Shown in pieces: positions 1-6,960 of a stretch of 11,799 nt of DNA. Made by a program: the position numbers and the translations under genes. Source of the DNA: Candidatus Krumholzibacteriia bacterium (GTDB lineage Bacteria > Krumholzibacteriota > Krumholzibacteriia > Krumholzibacteriales > Krumholzibacteriaceae); the NCBI GenBank assembly GCA_026387805.1, contig JAPLKY010000034.1, positions 1-11,799 of the forward strand, in the 5' to 3' direction. Every line of letters begins with the position of its first letter. The stretch's first letter is position 1. Under the pieces are notes generated by a model. It was not told where the DNA came from. It saw only the letters and a program-made list of their open reading frames with translations, and did not search any database.

Positions 1-1569
1 TCCGACCGCGCGCAGGTCACGAGAAGCGGCAAGGTCGAGCTCGCCTCGGGGCTCTACAAACTCGTCTGCGTCGATCTCCCCCGCTCGTTCGACGAATCCT
101 CCCTCCAGGTCGAGGGAAAGGGCACCGCGCAGACCCGCATCACGGGCGTCGACGTCATGAGGGTACGCGGGCTCGGTGCGGATTCTCCTCGCTACAAGGA
201 GCTGAAGGACAAGCTCGACCGGCTCACCGCGAAGCGCGACACGCTTCAAATCGAGCTCGGCTCGCTCATGAGCTCCATACAGTTCCTCGACGACTTCGCC
301 AAGCTCCCCTTCGGGAAAGGGGATACGAAGCTCACGACCGAGATATTCCGCGTCCAGGACTGGAAGAACGTCATCGAGTTCATCGGTTCGGAGCGCGTGA
401 GAACGAACGAGAAGATCGACGGTCTCAACAAGCGCAACGCGAAGCTCGCCGGGGAGATCGACTGGATCACGAACCAGCTCGATGAGATGCGGACCAAGGA
501 CGACTGGAGCCGGCGCGTCGTCGTCGACTGCGAAGCGCTCACGCCGGGGAATCTCGAACTTGCCCTCACCTACAACGTCCCCGGAGCGGGATGGGCCCCC
601 GAGTACATGATCCGCTACGACACCGCGAAGGAGTCGATCGGCCTCACCTACAATGCCCGGATCCGGCAGTCGACCGGCGAGGACTGGAAGAACGTCGCCG
701 TTACGCTTTCGACAGCCCGACCCCAGCTCGGCGCGGCTCCCCCCGAGATCGCACCCCACTACCTGCAGCGTGTCCTGAGGATGCGGCCAATGGCAGTGAA
801 TGACGTAGTGAGTGCAGTCGCCCTGAAGAGCCGCATCGTATCAAGCTCCGACACGGCCCAGCTCGAGTCCGTGCCGCAGGAATTCGAAACGGAAACCCCC
901 GGCGCCGGGCTCGCCTCATCCGAGTTCGCCGCGACCTTCGCCGTGCCCGCGCGCGTCGATCTCGCGAGCGGCCCCGATCCGCGCCGCGTCCTCATTCTCG
1001 AGGAGCGGCTCGCGGGAAAGCTCTCGCGCTACTCCGCACCGCGCCTCGCCCCGAACGTCTTTGTCAAGGGGGACGTCGCGAACACCCTCGAGGCACCGCT
1101 CCTCTCGGGTCCGGCCGACGTCTACATAGAGACCGTCGCCGGCGCCGCGAGCAAAACCTCGACGTTCGTCGGGAAAGAACAGCTCGGACCGGTCGTGACC
1201 GGCCAAGAGTTCCCCGTGCATCTCGGCATCGACCAGGACTTCAAGGCGGCATACAAGCTCGAGAAGAAGGAATACCTCACGAAGGAAGGCGCCCCCGTCA
1301 GGAAGATCCGCTACAGCTATCTGATCACGATCGAGAGCTTCAAGAAGACGGTCGTCGAGCTCCGGCTCCAGGACCGCATTCCCGTCTCGCTGATGAAGGA
1401 GATCAAGGTGACGAACGTCGACCTCGGGCCCAAGCCCGCCGAGGAGCGCGACGACGGCATTATCACGTGGAACCTCGCTCCGGCACCGAAGCAGAAAGTC
1501 GAGATCCGGATCGCCTACACGATCGAGTTCCCCGGGGATTGGGATGAGTACTCCCTGAATCTGGAGTAG
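1..1569 (+). CDS. DUF4140/DUF4139 (MuiA-like) protein, 5' end outside window
   Basis: The reading frame is open from base 1, so the true start lies upstream; 522 residues are visible. The first ATG in the window (base 157) is internal, because the 52 residues before it are in frame and begin SDRAQVTRSGKVEL, typical of the N-terminal DUF4140 beta domain. A charged coiled coil follows (about residues 58-128, rich in Lys, Glu and Leu), then DUF4139, recognisable from YNVPGAGWAPEY, the Tyr-Asn-Ala-Arg-Ile-Arg-Gln stretch with GEDWKNVAVTLSTARP, and the C-terminal beta region ending in FPGDWDEYSLNLE. The family is named after the mucoidy inhibitor MuiA, but its biochemical role is not established; members are usually exported or envelope-associated. 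The signal peptide, if there is one, would be outside the window. Family assignment is firm; function is unknown. Confidence 0.88.
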   Translation, partial: SDRAQVTRSGKVELASGLYKLVCVDLPRSFDESSLQVEGKGTAQTRITGVDVMRVRGLGADSPRYKELKDKLDRLTAKRDTLQIELGSLMSSIQFLDDFAKLPFGKGDTKLTTEIFRVQDWKNVIEFIGSERVRTNEKIDGLNKRNAKLAGEIDWITNQLDEMRTKDDWSRRVVVDCEALTPGNLELALTYNVPGAGWAPEYMIRYDTAKESIGLTYNARIRQSTGEDWKNVAVTLSTARPQLGAAPPEIAPHYLQRVLRMRPMAVNDVVSAVALKSRIVSSSDTAQLESVPQEFETETPGAGLASSEFAATFAVPARVDLASGPDPRRVLILEERLAGKLSRYSAPRLAPNVFVKGDVANTLEAPLLSGPADVYIETVAGAASKTSTFVGKEQLGPVVTGQEFPVHLGIDQDFKAAYKLEKKEYLTKEGAPVRKIRYSYLITIESFKKTVVELRLQDRIPVSLMKEIKVTNVDLGPKPAEERDDGIITWNLAPAPKQKVEIRIAYTIEFPGDWDEYSLNLE

Positions 1570-1606
1570 CGGCCTCGCCGCTGCCTTTCGACATGGAGAA
1601 ATAGAA

Positions 1607-1632
1607 AGCGCTCCGGAGGGATCCGGAGCGCT
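1607..1632 (-). terminator. Perfect 11-bp stem-loop terminator between convergent genes
   Basis: AGCGCTCCGGA is followed by a 4-base loop and its exact complement TCCGGAGCGCT. Read on the minus strand the stem is followed by the T-rich TTCTATTTC, so it best fits an intrinsic terminator for the 48-residue gene that ends 22 bases upstream at 1655. It lies 37 bases after the stop of the plus-strand DUF4139 gene and may also stop that transcript, although no T-run follows on the plus strand. Confidence 0.75.
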
Positions 1633-1654
1633 CGCAAGCAAATTCCGTCCTGGA

Positions 1655-1801
1655 TTACTTCAGGTTCTTCCAGAGGATCTTGACCTGCTCTTTGGTCAGG
1701 TTGACCGTGCCGCCGTCGTCGTCCTTGATCGTGATCATATCGCCATCGATAAGGGCCTCGGGACAGCACTTGCTTCCGCTGCACAGGACTACTTTCTTCA
1801 T
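1655..1801 (-). CDS. 48-residue protein with N-terminal CxxxxCCP motif
   Basis: A short frame starts at ATG 1801 and ends in TAA. The protein begins MKKVVLCSGSKCCPEALIDG, with Cys7, Cys12 and Cys13. A short acidic stretch (IKDDDGG) follows, then a basic C-terminus predicted as a helix (LTKEQVKILWKNLK). A strong Shine-Dalgarno (GGGAGG on the minus strand, 1811-1816 region) sits at good spacing. A promoter-like element lies upstream and a stem-loop terminator downstream, so it looks like a complete single-gene unit. The clustered cysteines suggest metal, iron-sulfur or thiol chemistry, but three cysteines alone do not prove this. I recall similar short Cys-Cys-Pro proteins in anaerobes without a known function. 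No signal peptide or membrane segment is seen, so it is probably cytoplasmic. It is divergent from the methyltransferase. Confidence 0.78.
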   Translation of the reverse strand: MKKVVLCSGSKCCPEALIDGDMITIKDDDGGTVNLTKEQVKILWKNLK

Positions 1802-1836
1802 GTTCAACCTCCCTTTCCAAGTTGCCGGTTGAGCTA

Positions 1837-1865
1837 AAACTATCGAAATGCGGCGGGAAGTTCAA
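1837..1865 (-). promoter_or_regulatory. Putative sigma70-type promoter of the 48-residue gene
   Basis: On the minus strand TTGAAC (1865-1860) is separated by 17 bases from TAGTTT (1842-1837), about 35 bases before the start codon. The -35 half is good and lies in an AT-rich stretch shared with the 6522-6538 promoter; the -10 half matches consensus at only three positions. Plausible but not certain. Confidence 0.45.
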
Positions 1866-1872
1866 TAAAAAA

Positions 1873-1902
1873 TTAATGCAAATTGAAAGGATCGGCTATA
1901 CT
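1873..1902 (+). promoter_or_regulatory. Possible weak promoter of the methyltransferase gene
   Basis: TATACT (1897-1902) is a good -10 hexamer for the plus strand. The best -35 at usual spacing is TTAATG (1873-1878, 18 bases away), which is weak. The implied transcript start near 1909 leaves a very short leader that still contains the GGGAGG ribosome binding site. This region is only about 10 bases from the opposing promoter, so the two units may share control. Confidence 0.35.
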
Positions 1903-1922
1903 GGCGGCGAAAGGGAGGTGCC

Positions 1923-2480
1923 ATGGCACACCATGTTTGCCCCTGGTGGATGGGCTGGTTTCTCGCGAGCCCCATCAGGCGGTTGGTTCACAATCCCCGC
2001 ACGATTCTGGCCCCCTACATCCGGCCCGGCATGACCGTCATGGATCTGGGACCCGGCATGGCGACGTTCACGCTCGACCTCGCGCGATTCGTCGGACCGA
2101 CGGGCAGGGTCATCGCGGCGGACGTCCAGACCCGCATGCTCGAGCAGGTGAAGAAACGCGCGGCGAAGGCGGGGCTCCTCGATCGTATCGAAACGCGCCT
2201 CGTGGGGGATGACGACTCATGGGCGGGAGATCTCGCGGGAAAGGTCGACTTCGCGCTCGCTTTCTACCTTGTGCACGAGGTGCCCGACGCGCGCGCGTTC
2301 TTCACGCTCGTGCGATCCACCCTCGCTCCCGGGGGAAGATTCCTCGTCGTCGAGCCGAAGATGCACGTTTCCGCGCGCGCCTACGCCGCCACGGTCGAGG
2401 CAGCCCGGCAGACCGGCTTCGCGATCGTCGATTATCCGAAGGTGCCCCGAAGCAGGGCCGCGCTCCTCGAGCCGCGCTAG
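1923..2480 (+). CDS. Class I SAM-dependent methyltransferase, small
   Basis: A 185-residue protein with a Rossmann-type methyltransferase core. Motif I is VMDLGPGMATFTLDLA (residues 39-54). Asp67 in IAADVQ is at the usual site for binding the SAM ribose. FALAFYLVHEVPD (about 108-120) is the motif II region, and LAPGGRFLVVEPK ends the core. The opening MAHHVCPWW, then a WFLASP..R segment, is a signature I associate with a group of uncharacterised methyltransferases, which supports ATG 1923; GGGAGG lies just upstream. The substrate cannot be told from sequence. At 185 residues it lacks a C-terminal substrate-binding domain. It converges on the gamma-glutamyltranspeptidase gene, 12 bases away, and is divergent from the 48-residue cysteine protein. 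The fold is certain; the methyl acceptor is unknown. Confidence 0.87.
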   Translation: MAHHVCPWWMGWFLASPIRRLVHNPRTILAPYIRPGMTVMDLGPGMATFTLDLARFVGPTGRVIAADVQTRMLEQVKKRAAKAGLLDRIETRLVGDDDSWAGDLAGKVDFALAFYLVHEVPDARAFFTLVRSTLAPGGRFLVVEPKMHVSARAYAATVEAARQTGFAIVDYPKVPRSRAALLEPR

Positions 2481-2492
2481 CACCCCGACGCT

Positions 2493-4217
2493 CTAATACC
2501 CCGCCGCGCAGCCGTCCTTGCGGGATTCCGAGCCGCCCACGAGCACGTCGCTCTTCCAGTCCCACCAGATGCCCTGGTAGCCGCCGAAGCCGCCCGCGTC
2601 CTTCACGATCCGGTGGCCTTTTTCCATCAGGGCGCGGATCGCCTCGGGCGCGATGCCCTCCTCGAGCGCGACCTCGCCCCCGTCCCTCATGATCTCGCCC
2701 GTCGGTTCGGACGATCCCATGTGATTGAAGCGCGGCGCGTCCCCCGCCTCCTGGACATTCATCCCGAAATCGATGATGTCGCAGAGCACCTGGACATGCC
2801 CCTGCGGCTGCATCGAGCCTCCCATGACGCCGAAGGCGAACACGGGCCTGCCGTCGCGCGTGACCATTGCCGGGATGATCGTGTGAAAGGGGCGCTTGTG
2901 CGGCACGAGCGCGTTCGGATGGGCGGAATCGAGGTTGAAGAGAGCTCCCCGGTCCTGCAGGCAGAAGCCGAGTCCGTCGGGCACGGGGCCCGAGCCGAAT
3001 CCCGCGTAGTTGCTCTGGATCAGCGAAACGAAATTGCGGTCCTTGTCGGCGACGACGAGATAGGTCGTCTCTCCTGTCTCGAGCGCGATGCTCCCGGGCG
3101 GGATCGAGCGAAGCGCCTTGTTCGGATCGATGAGAGCCCGGCGCTCGGCGGCGTATTCCTTCGAGATGAGCCGGGCGACGGGAACGCTCACGAAATCGGG
3201 ATCGGCATAGAACCGCGCCGCGTCCTCGAAGGCGAGCTTCTTCGCCTCGATCATGAGGTGGAGCGCCTCGGCGCTCCCGAACCCGAGCTTCGCGAGATCG
3301 TAGCCGTCGAGGATATTGAGTATCTGCAGCGCCGCGATCCCCTGGCCGTTCGGCGGGAGCTCCCATACGTCGTAGCCCCGGTAGTTCGCGCTCACGGGCT
3401 CCACCCACGTCGACGAATGATCCTCGAGATCCTTGAGCCGCAGGTATCCGCCGGTGCGGCGGGAGAACGCGTCGATCGTCCGCGCGAGCTCGCCGCGGTA
3501 GAAGGCGTCGCGCCCCTTCTCCGCGAGGATCCGGTACGTTCGCGCGAGGTCGGGATTGCGGAAGATCTCCCCCTTCGCGGGCGCGCGGCCGCCCGGGAGA
3601 TACGTCGCGGCGAAATTCGGCTCGTCCTTGAGACGTCTTCCGCCGATCTCCCAGTAATGCGCGATGACCTCGGTCACCGGGAAGCCTTCATCGGCATACT
3701 TGATGGCCGGCGCGAGAACGGCCTTCATCGGGAGCTTTCCGAATTTCTTGTGGAGCTCGAACCAGCCGTCGACGCAGCCGGGTACGGTCTGCGGCAGCAC
3801 GCCGGTGTACGGCATCGACGCGAACCCCCGCTTCTTCACCTCATCGATCGTGAGGAGCGCGGGGCTCCGCCCGCTCGCATTGAGGCCGTAGAGCTTCTGC
3901 GACTTGGCGTCCCATACGATCGCAAAGAGATCGCCGCCGACGCCGCACGAAACGGGCTCCATGAGCCCGAGCGCCGCGTTGACCGCGATCGCCGCGTCGA
4001 CGGCGCTCCCGCCGGCCTTCAGTATGTCGACGCCGATCTCCACGGCAAGCGGCTGCGCCGCGCAGACCATGCCGCTCTTCGCGATCGTCTCGGAGCGCGA
4101 TGCGAGCATCTTTCCCGTCGGCCGGTCGAAGGCATGAGCAGAATCGGCGATCATCGCCGCGGCGAGAATGGGAAAGAATACGGAAACGGACAGAAGCGCG
4201 CAGAACTCCGCTTTCAT
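2493..4217 (-). CDS. ggt: Gamma-glutamyltranspeptidase (Ntn hydrolase), exported
   Basis: A 574-residue precursor. Members cleave gamma-glutamyl amides such as glutathione, or transfer the glutamyl group; the proenzyme cuts itself before a catalytic Thr. Here that residue is probably Thr384 in GETTYLVVADKD, followed by a conserved QSNYAGFGSGP segment. The C-terminal GVMGGSMQPQGHVQV (464-478) and the N-terminal KAGGSAVDAAIA with EPVSCGVGGDLF are family hallmarks. Residues 1-29 form a signal peptide ending AHA, so it acts in the periplasm or outside. ATG 4217 is chosen because GGAGG lies 6 bases upstream; an in-frame TTG at 4232 would place that site inside the gene. The GETTY-type sequence looks more like the YwrD-type branch than E. 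coli Ggt, so hydrolysis of other gamma-glutamyl or acyl amides is possible. It lies 45 bases downstream of sppA, probably in the same operon. Confidence 0.93.
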   Translation of the reverse strand: MKAEFCALLSVSVFFPILAAAMIADSAHAFDRPTGKMLASRSETIAKSGMVCAAQPLAVEIGVDILKAGGSAVDAAIAVNAALGLMEPVSCGVGGDLFAIVWDAKSQKLYGLNASGRSPALLTIDEVKKRGFASMPYTGVLPQTVPGCVDGWFELHKKFGKLPMKAVLAPAIKYADEGFPVTEVIAHYWEIGGRRLKDEPNFAATYLPGGRAPAKGEIFRNPDLARTYRILAEKGRDAFYRGELARTIDAFSRRTGGYLRLKDLEDHSSTWVEPVSANYRGYDVWELPPNGQGIAALQILNILDGYDLAKLGFGSAEALHLMIEAKKLAFEDAARFYADPDFVSVPVARLISKEYAAERRALIDPNKALRSIPPGSIALETGETTYLVVADKDRNFVSLIQSNYAGFGSGPVPDGLGFCLQDRGALFNLDSAHPNALVPHKRPFHTIIPAMVTRDGRPVFAFGVMGGSMQPQGHVQVLCDIIDFGMNVQEAGDAPRFNHMGSSEPTGEIMRDGGEVALEEGIAPEAIRALMEKGHRIVKDAGGFGGYQGIWWDWKSDVLVGGSESRKDGCAAGY

Positions 4218-4262
4218 CGAAACCTCCGGCAACGTTCGTCACGGATCGATCATCGGACGATG

Positions 4263-5937
4263 CTATTTCACCGCTGCTTCATCGAGCATATAGAGATTCC
4301 GGGCGTTCAGCGTGCTCCACGTCTCGGCGACGTCGTCTCTGACGTAGCGATAGATCACCCAATTGGCCGCCGCCGACATGCCGCCCCCCTCGCCGCCGAG
4401 CAGCATCTGAAGAAGCCCCCGCTTCTTCGGAAAATGCACGACGGTGACCTTCTGATCCACGGGGATCTTCGCGAGGTCCTTCGCGACTTCGATGGCCTTG
4501 TCGAGGCCGCCCAGCTCGTCGATGAGGCCGTTCGCCTTCGCCTGGCGCCCCGTCCACACGCGACCGAGCGCGAGCGAGGTGACCTGCTCATACGTCATCT
4601 TCCGGTGCGCGGCGACGTCCCTGAGCCACATGTCGAAACCCGCCCAATGGTTCTCTTCGAAACGCTTCCGCTGCTCGGGCGTGAAGTCGAAGTAATCGGA
4701 ATAGAGGAGCGCGTTCGGACCCTTCTCGACGAAGTCATTGGTGATGCCCAGCTTATCGTACAGCCCCTTCATATTGAACTTCATGGAGATGGAACCGATC
4801 GATCCGGTGATCGTCATCGGATCGGCGACGAGCTTCGATGCCTCGTATGCAATGTAGTACCCGCCCGAGGCCGCCACGTCGACCATCGACACAACGACCG
4901 GCTTCTCCTTCGAAATCAGCTCGACCTCGTGGCCGATGAGATCGCTCGCGAGGCTCTCTCCCCCCCTGCTGTCGACGCGAAACACGATAGCCGCGACGTC
5001 CTTGTCCTTCTGAGCGCGGCGAAGATCGGCGATGACGCTTTCGTGCCCCATCATGACGCCGAACACCGGATCGACCTTGCTCTTGCGTCCGCCGATCATC
5101 CCGTACGCGTGAACGACCGCAATCTTCTTCGAACCCTTGAGGCCGAGCTTCTCCGGCTTCACGTCCGCGTAGGTCGACTGCGAGACCGTTCGGAGATCCT
5201 TCTCCTTGCCTTTGAGCATGCTCTCGAGCTCATCCCAGTACAGAACGCTGTCCACAAGGCCCGCGGCCTTCGCCTCGGGAGCGGTGAAAAGCGCCAGGTT
5301 CATGAGCTCGACTATCTTCTCCTCGGTGAGACCCCGGTCCTCCTTGAAGGCTTGCATCATCATGGACCAGTTTTCGGCGAGGAGCCATTCTTTGTTCTCG
5401 CGCGCCTCGGGGGAGCTTTCCGCGAGCGTGACCATCTCGGCCGCGCTCTTGTACTCCCTGATCTGATGGATGTTCGGCTTGATGCCGAGCTTGTCGAGCG
5501 TATTCTTGACATGCTGCGAGCCGGCGCCCATGCCCAGAAACGAAACATTCGCCGGCGGCGGCGCGAAGATCCGGTCGCAGGCCGGCCGCGCGCACCTTCT
5601 TGATCGCTCCGCGCATTTCTTCGAGCATCGCCCGCCCGGCGCTGTTGCTCGACGAGATCTTGAAAACGACCCCGTCGATCCTCTTGTCGACCGCGGCCTT
5701 CTCAAGATTGCCCAGGACGCGCTGCAGCGTTTCGGGCTTTCCGCCCATCACCTCTCCCATGACGCCCGAAGGCGGATCGTACTCGGCGATCTCGCCGTAT
5801 ATGTCGATGACGAGATACGAATGGCTCTCGACCTTCTTCTTCCCCTCGCCTTTCGACGCGACCATGCCGACGACGACAAAGGCCACGACGACAAACGCGA
5901 GAATGGTCGCGAAGAAACACTTCCAAAACACTCTCAT
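4263..5937 (-). pseudogene. sppA: SppA signal peptide peptidase (67K type), frameshifted
   Basis: SppA is a membrane-bound Ser/Lys protease that degrades leftover signal peptides. Frame one starts at ATG 5937 (GGAGG 8 bases upstream) and encodes a membrane anchor (about residues 7-25) and the first domain through IKKVRAAG (residue 119, ending 5581). The next family-like residues, ACDRIFAPPPANVSFLG, are in a different frame from 5582 and continue 439 residues to TAG at 4263. The second part holds the probable general-base Lys in REYKSAAEM and the nucleophile Ser in VAASGGYY (matching E. coli Lys209 and Ser409), plus GSIGSI and the second-domain repeat. Against E. coli SppA as I recall it, about 19 residues of strand and helix are also missing at the junction. 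Translated as read, frame one stops at 5230. Either a real disrupted gene or an assembly or sequencing error. It overlaps the ferritin-like gene at ATGA. Confidence 0.85.
5580..5583 (-). other. Frame-switch and deletion junction in sppA
   Basis: On the minus strand GCGGCCGGC is followed directly by CTGCGACCGG. The upstream frame reads Ala-Ala-Gly-Leu-Arg and then departs from the family. The downstream frame reads Ala-Cys-Asp-Arg-Ile from base 5582, sharing the GC of the last Gly codon. The offset corresponds to a loss of 3n+2 bases, about 59 if 19 codons are missing. Confidence 0.7.
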
Positions 5938-6428
5938 GCCGAATTCCTCCCTGTTATCGCCTTCTTCATGTTGAACAGGTGAAGCATATGCTGCTGCTCT
6001 TCCTTGATGAGGCGGCCGACGATCTCTCCGCTCGCCGGATCGATGAACCGGGCGAGCTGGCTGAAGAAGAGAATCGCGTCTTTCTCGAATCCGATCCCCC
6101 TGTCGAGGGCGTCGAAGGGAGTCTTCACGATCTGCGCGAATTTCTCGGGCGTAATCTTCGCATAGAGGTCGCCGTCGACGAGGGCGTTCATGTAGGCTTC
6201 GGTCTCACCCGGGTACGACTCCGTGTACTGCGCCTTCTTCACGCTGTCTCGGATCGTCTCGAACTTCCGGATATGCTCGACTTCCCAGTCGCGAAGCCGC
6301 GTGAAGAGCTCGCCGAGCTCTTTTTCTCCCTTGAACCGTTCCGCCGCGAGCGCATAGAAATCGCGGCGTTTCTTTTCCTTCTCGATGCCGATCTCGACGA
6401 TCTCGGCCGGCTGCAGAATGTTGGCCAC
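5934..6428 (-). CDS. Ferritin-like diiron protein (rubrerythrin-type, no rubredoxin domain)
   Basis: A 164-residue four-helix-bundle protein. Probable iron ligands are a Glu in GIEKEKKRRDFY (16-18), Glu49 and His52 in DWEVEH, Glu115 in GFEKDAILFF, and Glu144 and His147 in EEQQH. The paired ExxH motifs are typical of rubrerythrin and related ferritin-like proteins that handle peroxide or iron. The Cys pairs of a rubredoxin domain are absent, so electrons would have to come from a partner or the role may be iron handling. The start is GTG 6428, because GGGAGG lies 7 bases upstream and the family-like sequence begins ANILQPAEIVEIG; the frame stays open to 6860 but the extra part is shadow of the remnant at 6503-6829. 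The TGA stop overlaps the sppA ATG (ATGA), indicating translational coupling. First gene of the probable operon. Confidence 0.88.
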   Translation of the reverse strand: MANILQPAEIVEIGIEKEKKRRDFYALAAERFKGEKELGELFTRLRDWEVEHIRKFETIRDSVKKAQYTESYPGETEAYMNALVDGDLYAKITPEKFAQIVKTPFDALDRGIGFEKDAILFFSQLARFIDPASGEIVGRLIKEEQQHMLHLFNMKKAITGRNSA

Positions 6429-6501
6429 GAACGGTCCTCCCTTCGAACATATGCACGGATGATTCGCGTATATCGACGCAAGAGATGCCTTGAACCCCTC
6501 G

Positions 6502-6529
6502 ATTATATAGGGGATACGGCAAAGTTCAA
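6502..6529 (-). promoter_or_regulatory. Sigma70-type promoter of the ferritin-sppA-ggt operon
   Basis: On the minus strand TTGAAC (6529-6524) and a perfect TATAAT (6507-6502) are 16 bases apart. The expected transcript start near 6495 gives a leader of about 67 bases. The -10 box sits inside an inverted repeat, CCCCT (6495-6499) and AGGGG (6509-6513), a possible operator. The AT-rich -35 surroundings nearly match those before the 48-residue gene. Confidence 0.72.
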
Positions 6530-6829
6530 TGAAAAGTTTCGGAGAGGGAGAATGAGGCGGGACGGCCGACGCAAACGCACGGGGCCGGCGGCGTCGATCG
6601 CCATGCCCCACACCTTCCACTGCGTACCGAGATTCGCGCCGTCCCATGACATGGCGCTTTCCATGTTGCCGACCCGACCCGGTCCGACGCCGGTGCACCA
6701 TGCTTCGGAGGCGTGGCCGCCGAGGACCGTGCCGTTCGACGTGGAATATACGCCGTCCTTCGGCGCGTTCGGATTGGCCGCGAATGCATGCGACGCCATG
6801 ACGAGCAGGAGCCAGCATCCGAAGAGTGT
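6503..6829 (-). pseudogene. Remnant of a gene for an exported protein
   Basis: The minus-strand frame after the TGA just above 6829 reads TLFGCWLLLVMASHAFA, then NPNAPKDGVYSTSN and a Gly/Ser/Trp-rich stretch (GHASEAWCTGVGPG, NMESAMSWDGA, GTQWKVWGMAID). It looks like a signal peptide ending AFA followed by the start of a secreted protein. There is no in-frame ATG, GTG or TTG before the hydrophobic core; only ATG 6799 inside the core. A neighbouring frame gives THFKLNTL just before it, as if a one-base shift removed the start. Protein-like sequence fades after AAGPV (about 6577), and the tail runs into the operon promoter, so the 3' part is lost as well. I do not recognise the family. A chance open frame is possible, but the export-signal pattern argues for a real remnant. 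Confidence 0.45.
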
Positions 6830-6884
6830 TCAATTTGAAGTGCGTTACGCGATATCTCAATTTCTATGTTGTCTGGATCGGCTG

Positions 6885-6900
6885 TTGCGCTCGAGCGCAA
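6885..6900. repeat. Perfect 16-bp palindrome
   Basis: TTGCGCTCGAGCGCAA is identical on both strands. It directly abuts the C69 terminator stem, with one base between. It could be a protein-binding site, a dyad inside the terminator region, or a leftover of the neighbouring gene remnant. Confidence 0.6.
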
Positions 6901-6901
6901 A

Positions 6902-6933
6902 ATGCCCCCGGAAAGCCGACTCTCCGGGGGCAT
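6902..6933 (-). terminator. Intrinsic terminator of the C69 dipeptidase gene
   Basis: ATGCCCCCGGA and TCCGGGGGCAT form a perfect 11-bp, GC-rich stem with a 10-base loop. On the minus strand it is followed by TTTTGCGC, and it starts 27 bases after the stop codon of the dipeptidase gene. Confidence 0.8.
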
Positions 6934-6960
6934 AGGTATCATGACGGCGACGGTCCGCGA

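Noticed and set aside
916..1641. A minus-strand frame of 241 codons antisense to the DUF4139 gene
   Set aside because: It covers the terminator hairpin and lies opposite well-conserved DUF4139 sequence; composition is shadow-like.
1883..1902. TTGAAA (1883-1888) with TATACT (1897-1902) as a plus-strand promoter
   Set aside because: The spacing is only 8 bases, too short for a sigma70-type promoter.
4217..4232. Upstream TTG start for the gamma-glutamyltranspeptidase gene
   Set aside because: It would bury the GGAGG site that is ideally placed for ATG 4217, and the signal peptide reads naturally from the ATG.
5580..5583. Programmed ribosomal frameshift in sppA
   Set aside because: There is no slippery heptamer or following structure that I can see, and a frameshift would not explain the absence of about 19 family residues.
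2613..5603. A plus-strand open frame of 996 codons antisense to ggt and sppA
   Set aside because: It is rich in Arg, His, Leu and Glu, has no recognisable domain, and opposes two clearly assigned genes; long antisense frames are expected in GC-rich DNA with strong codon bias.
5934..6860. A longer 308-residue form of the ferritin-like protein
   Set aside because: The added N-terminal part is Arg-rich shadow sequence that crosses the promoter; GTG 6428 has a proper ribosome binding site and family-like start.
5979..6935. A plus-strand frame of 318 codons opposite the ferritin-like gene and remnant
   Set aside because: No domain, and the opposing strand carries the diiron motifs, promoter and ribosome binding site.
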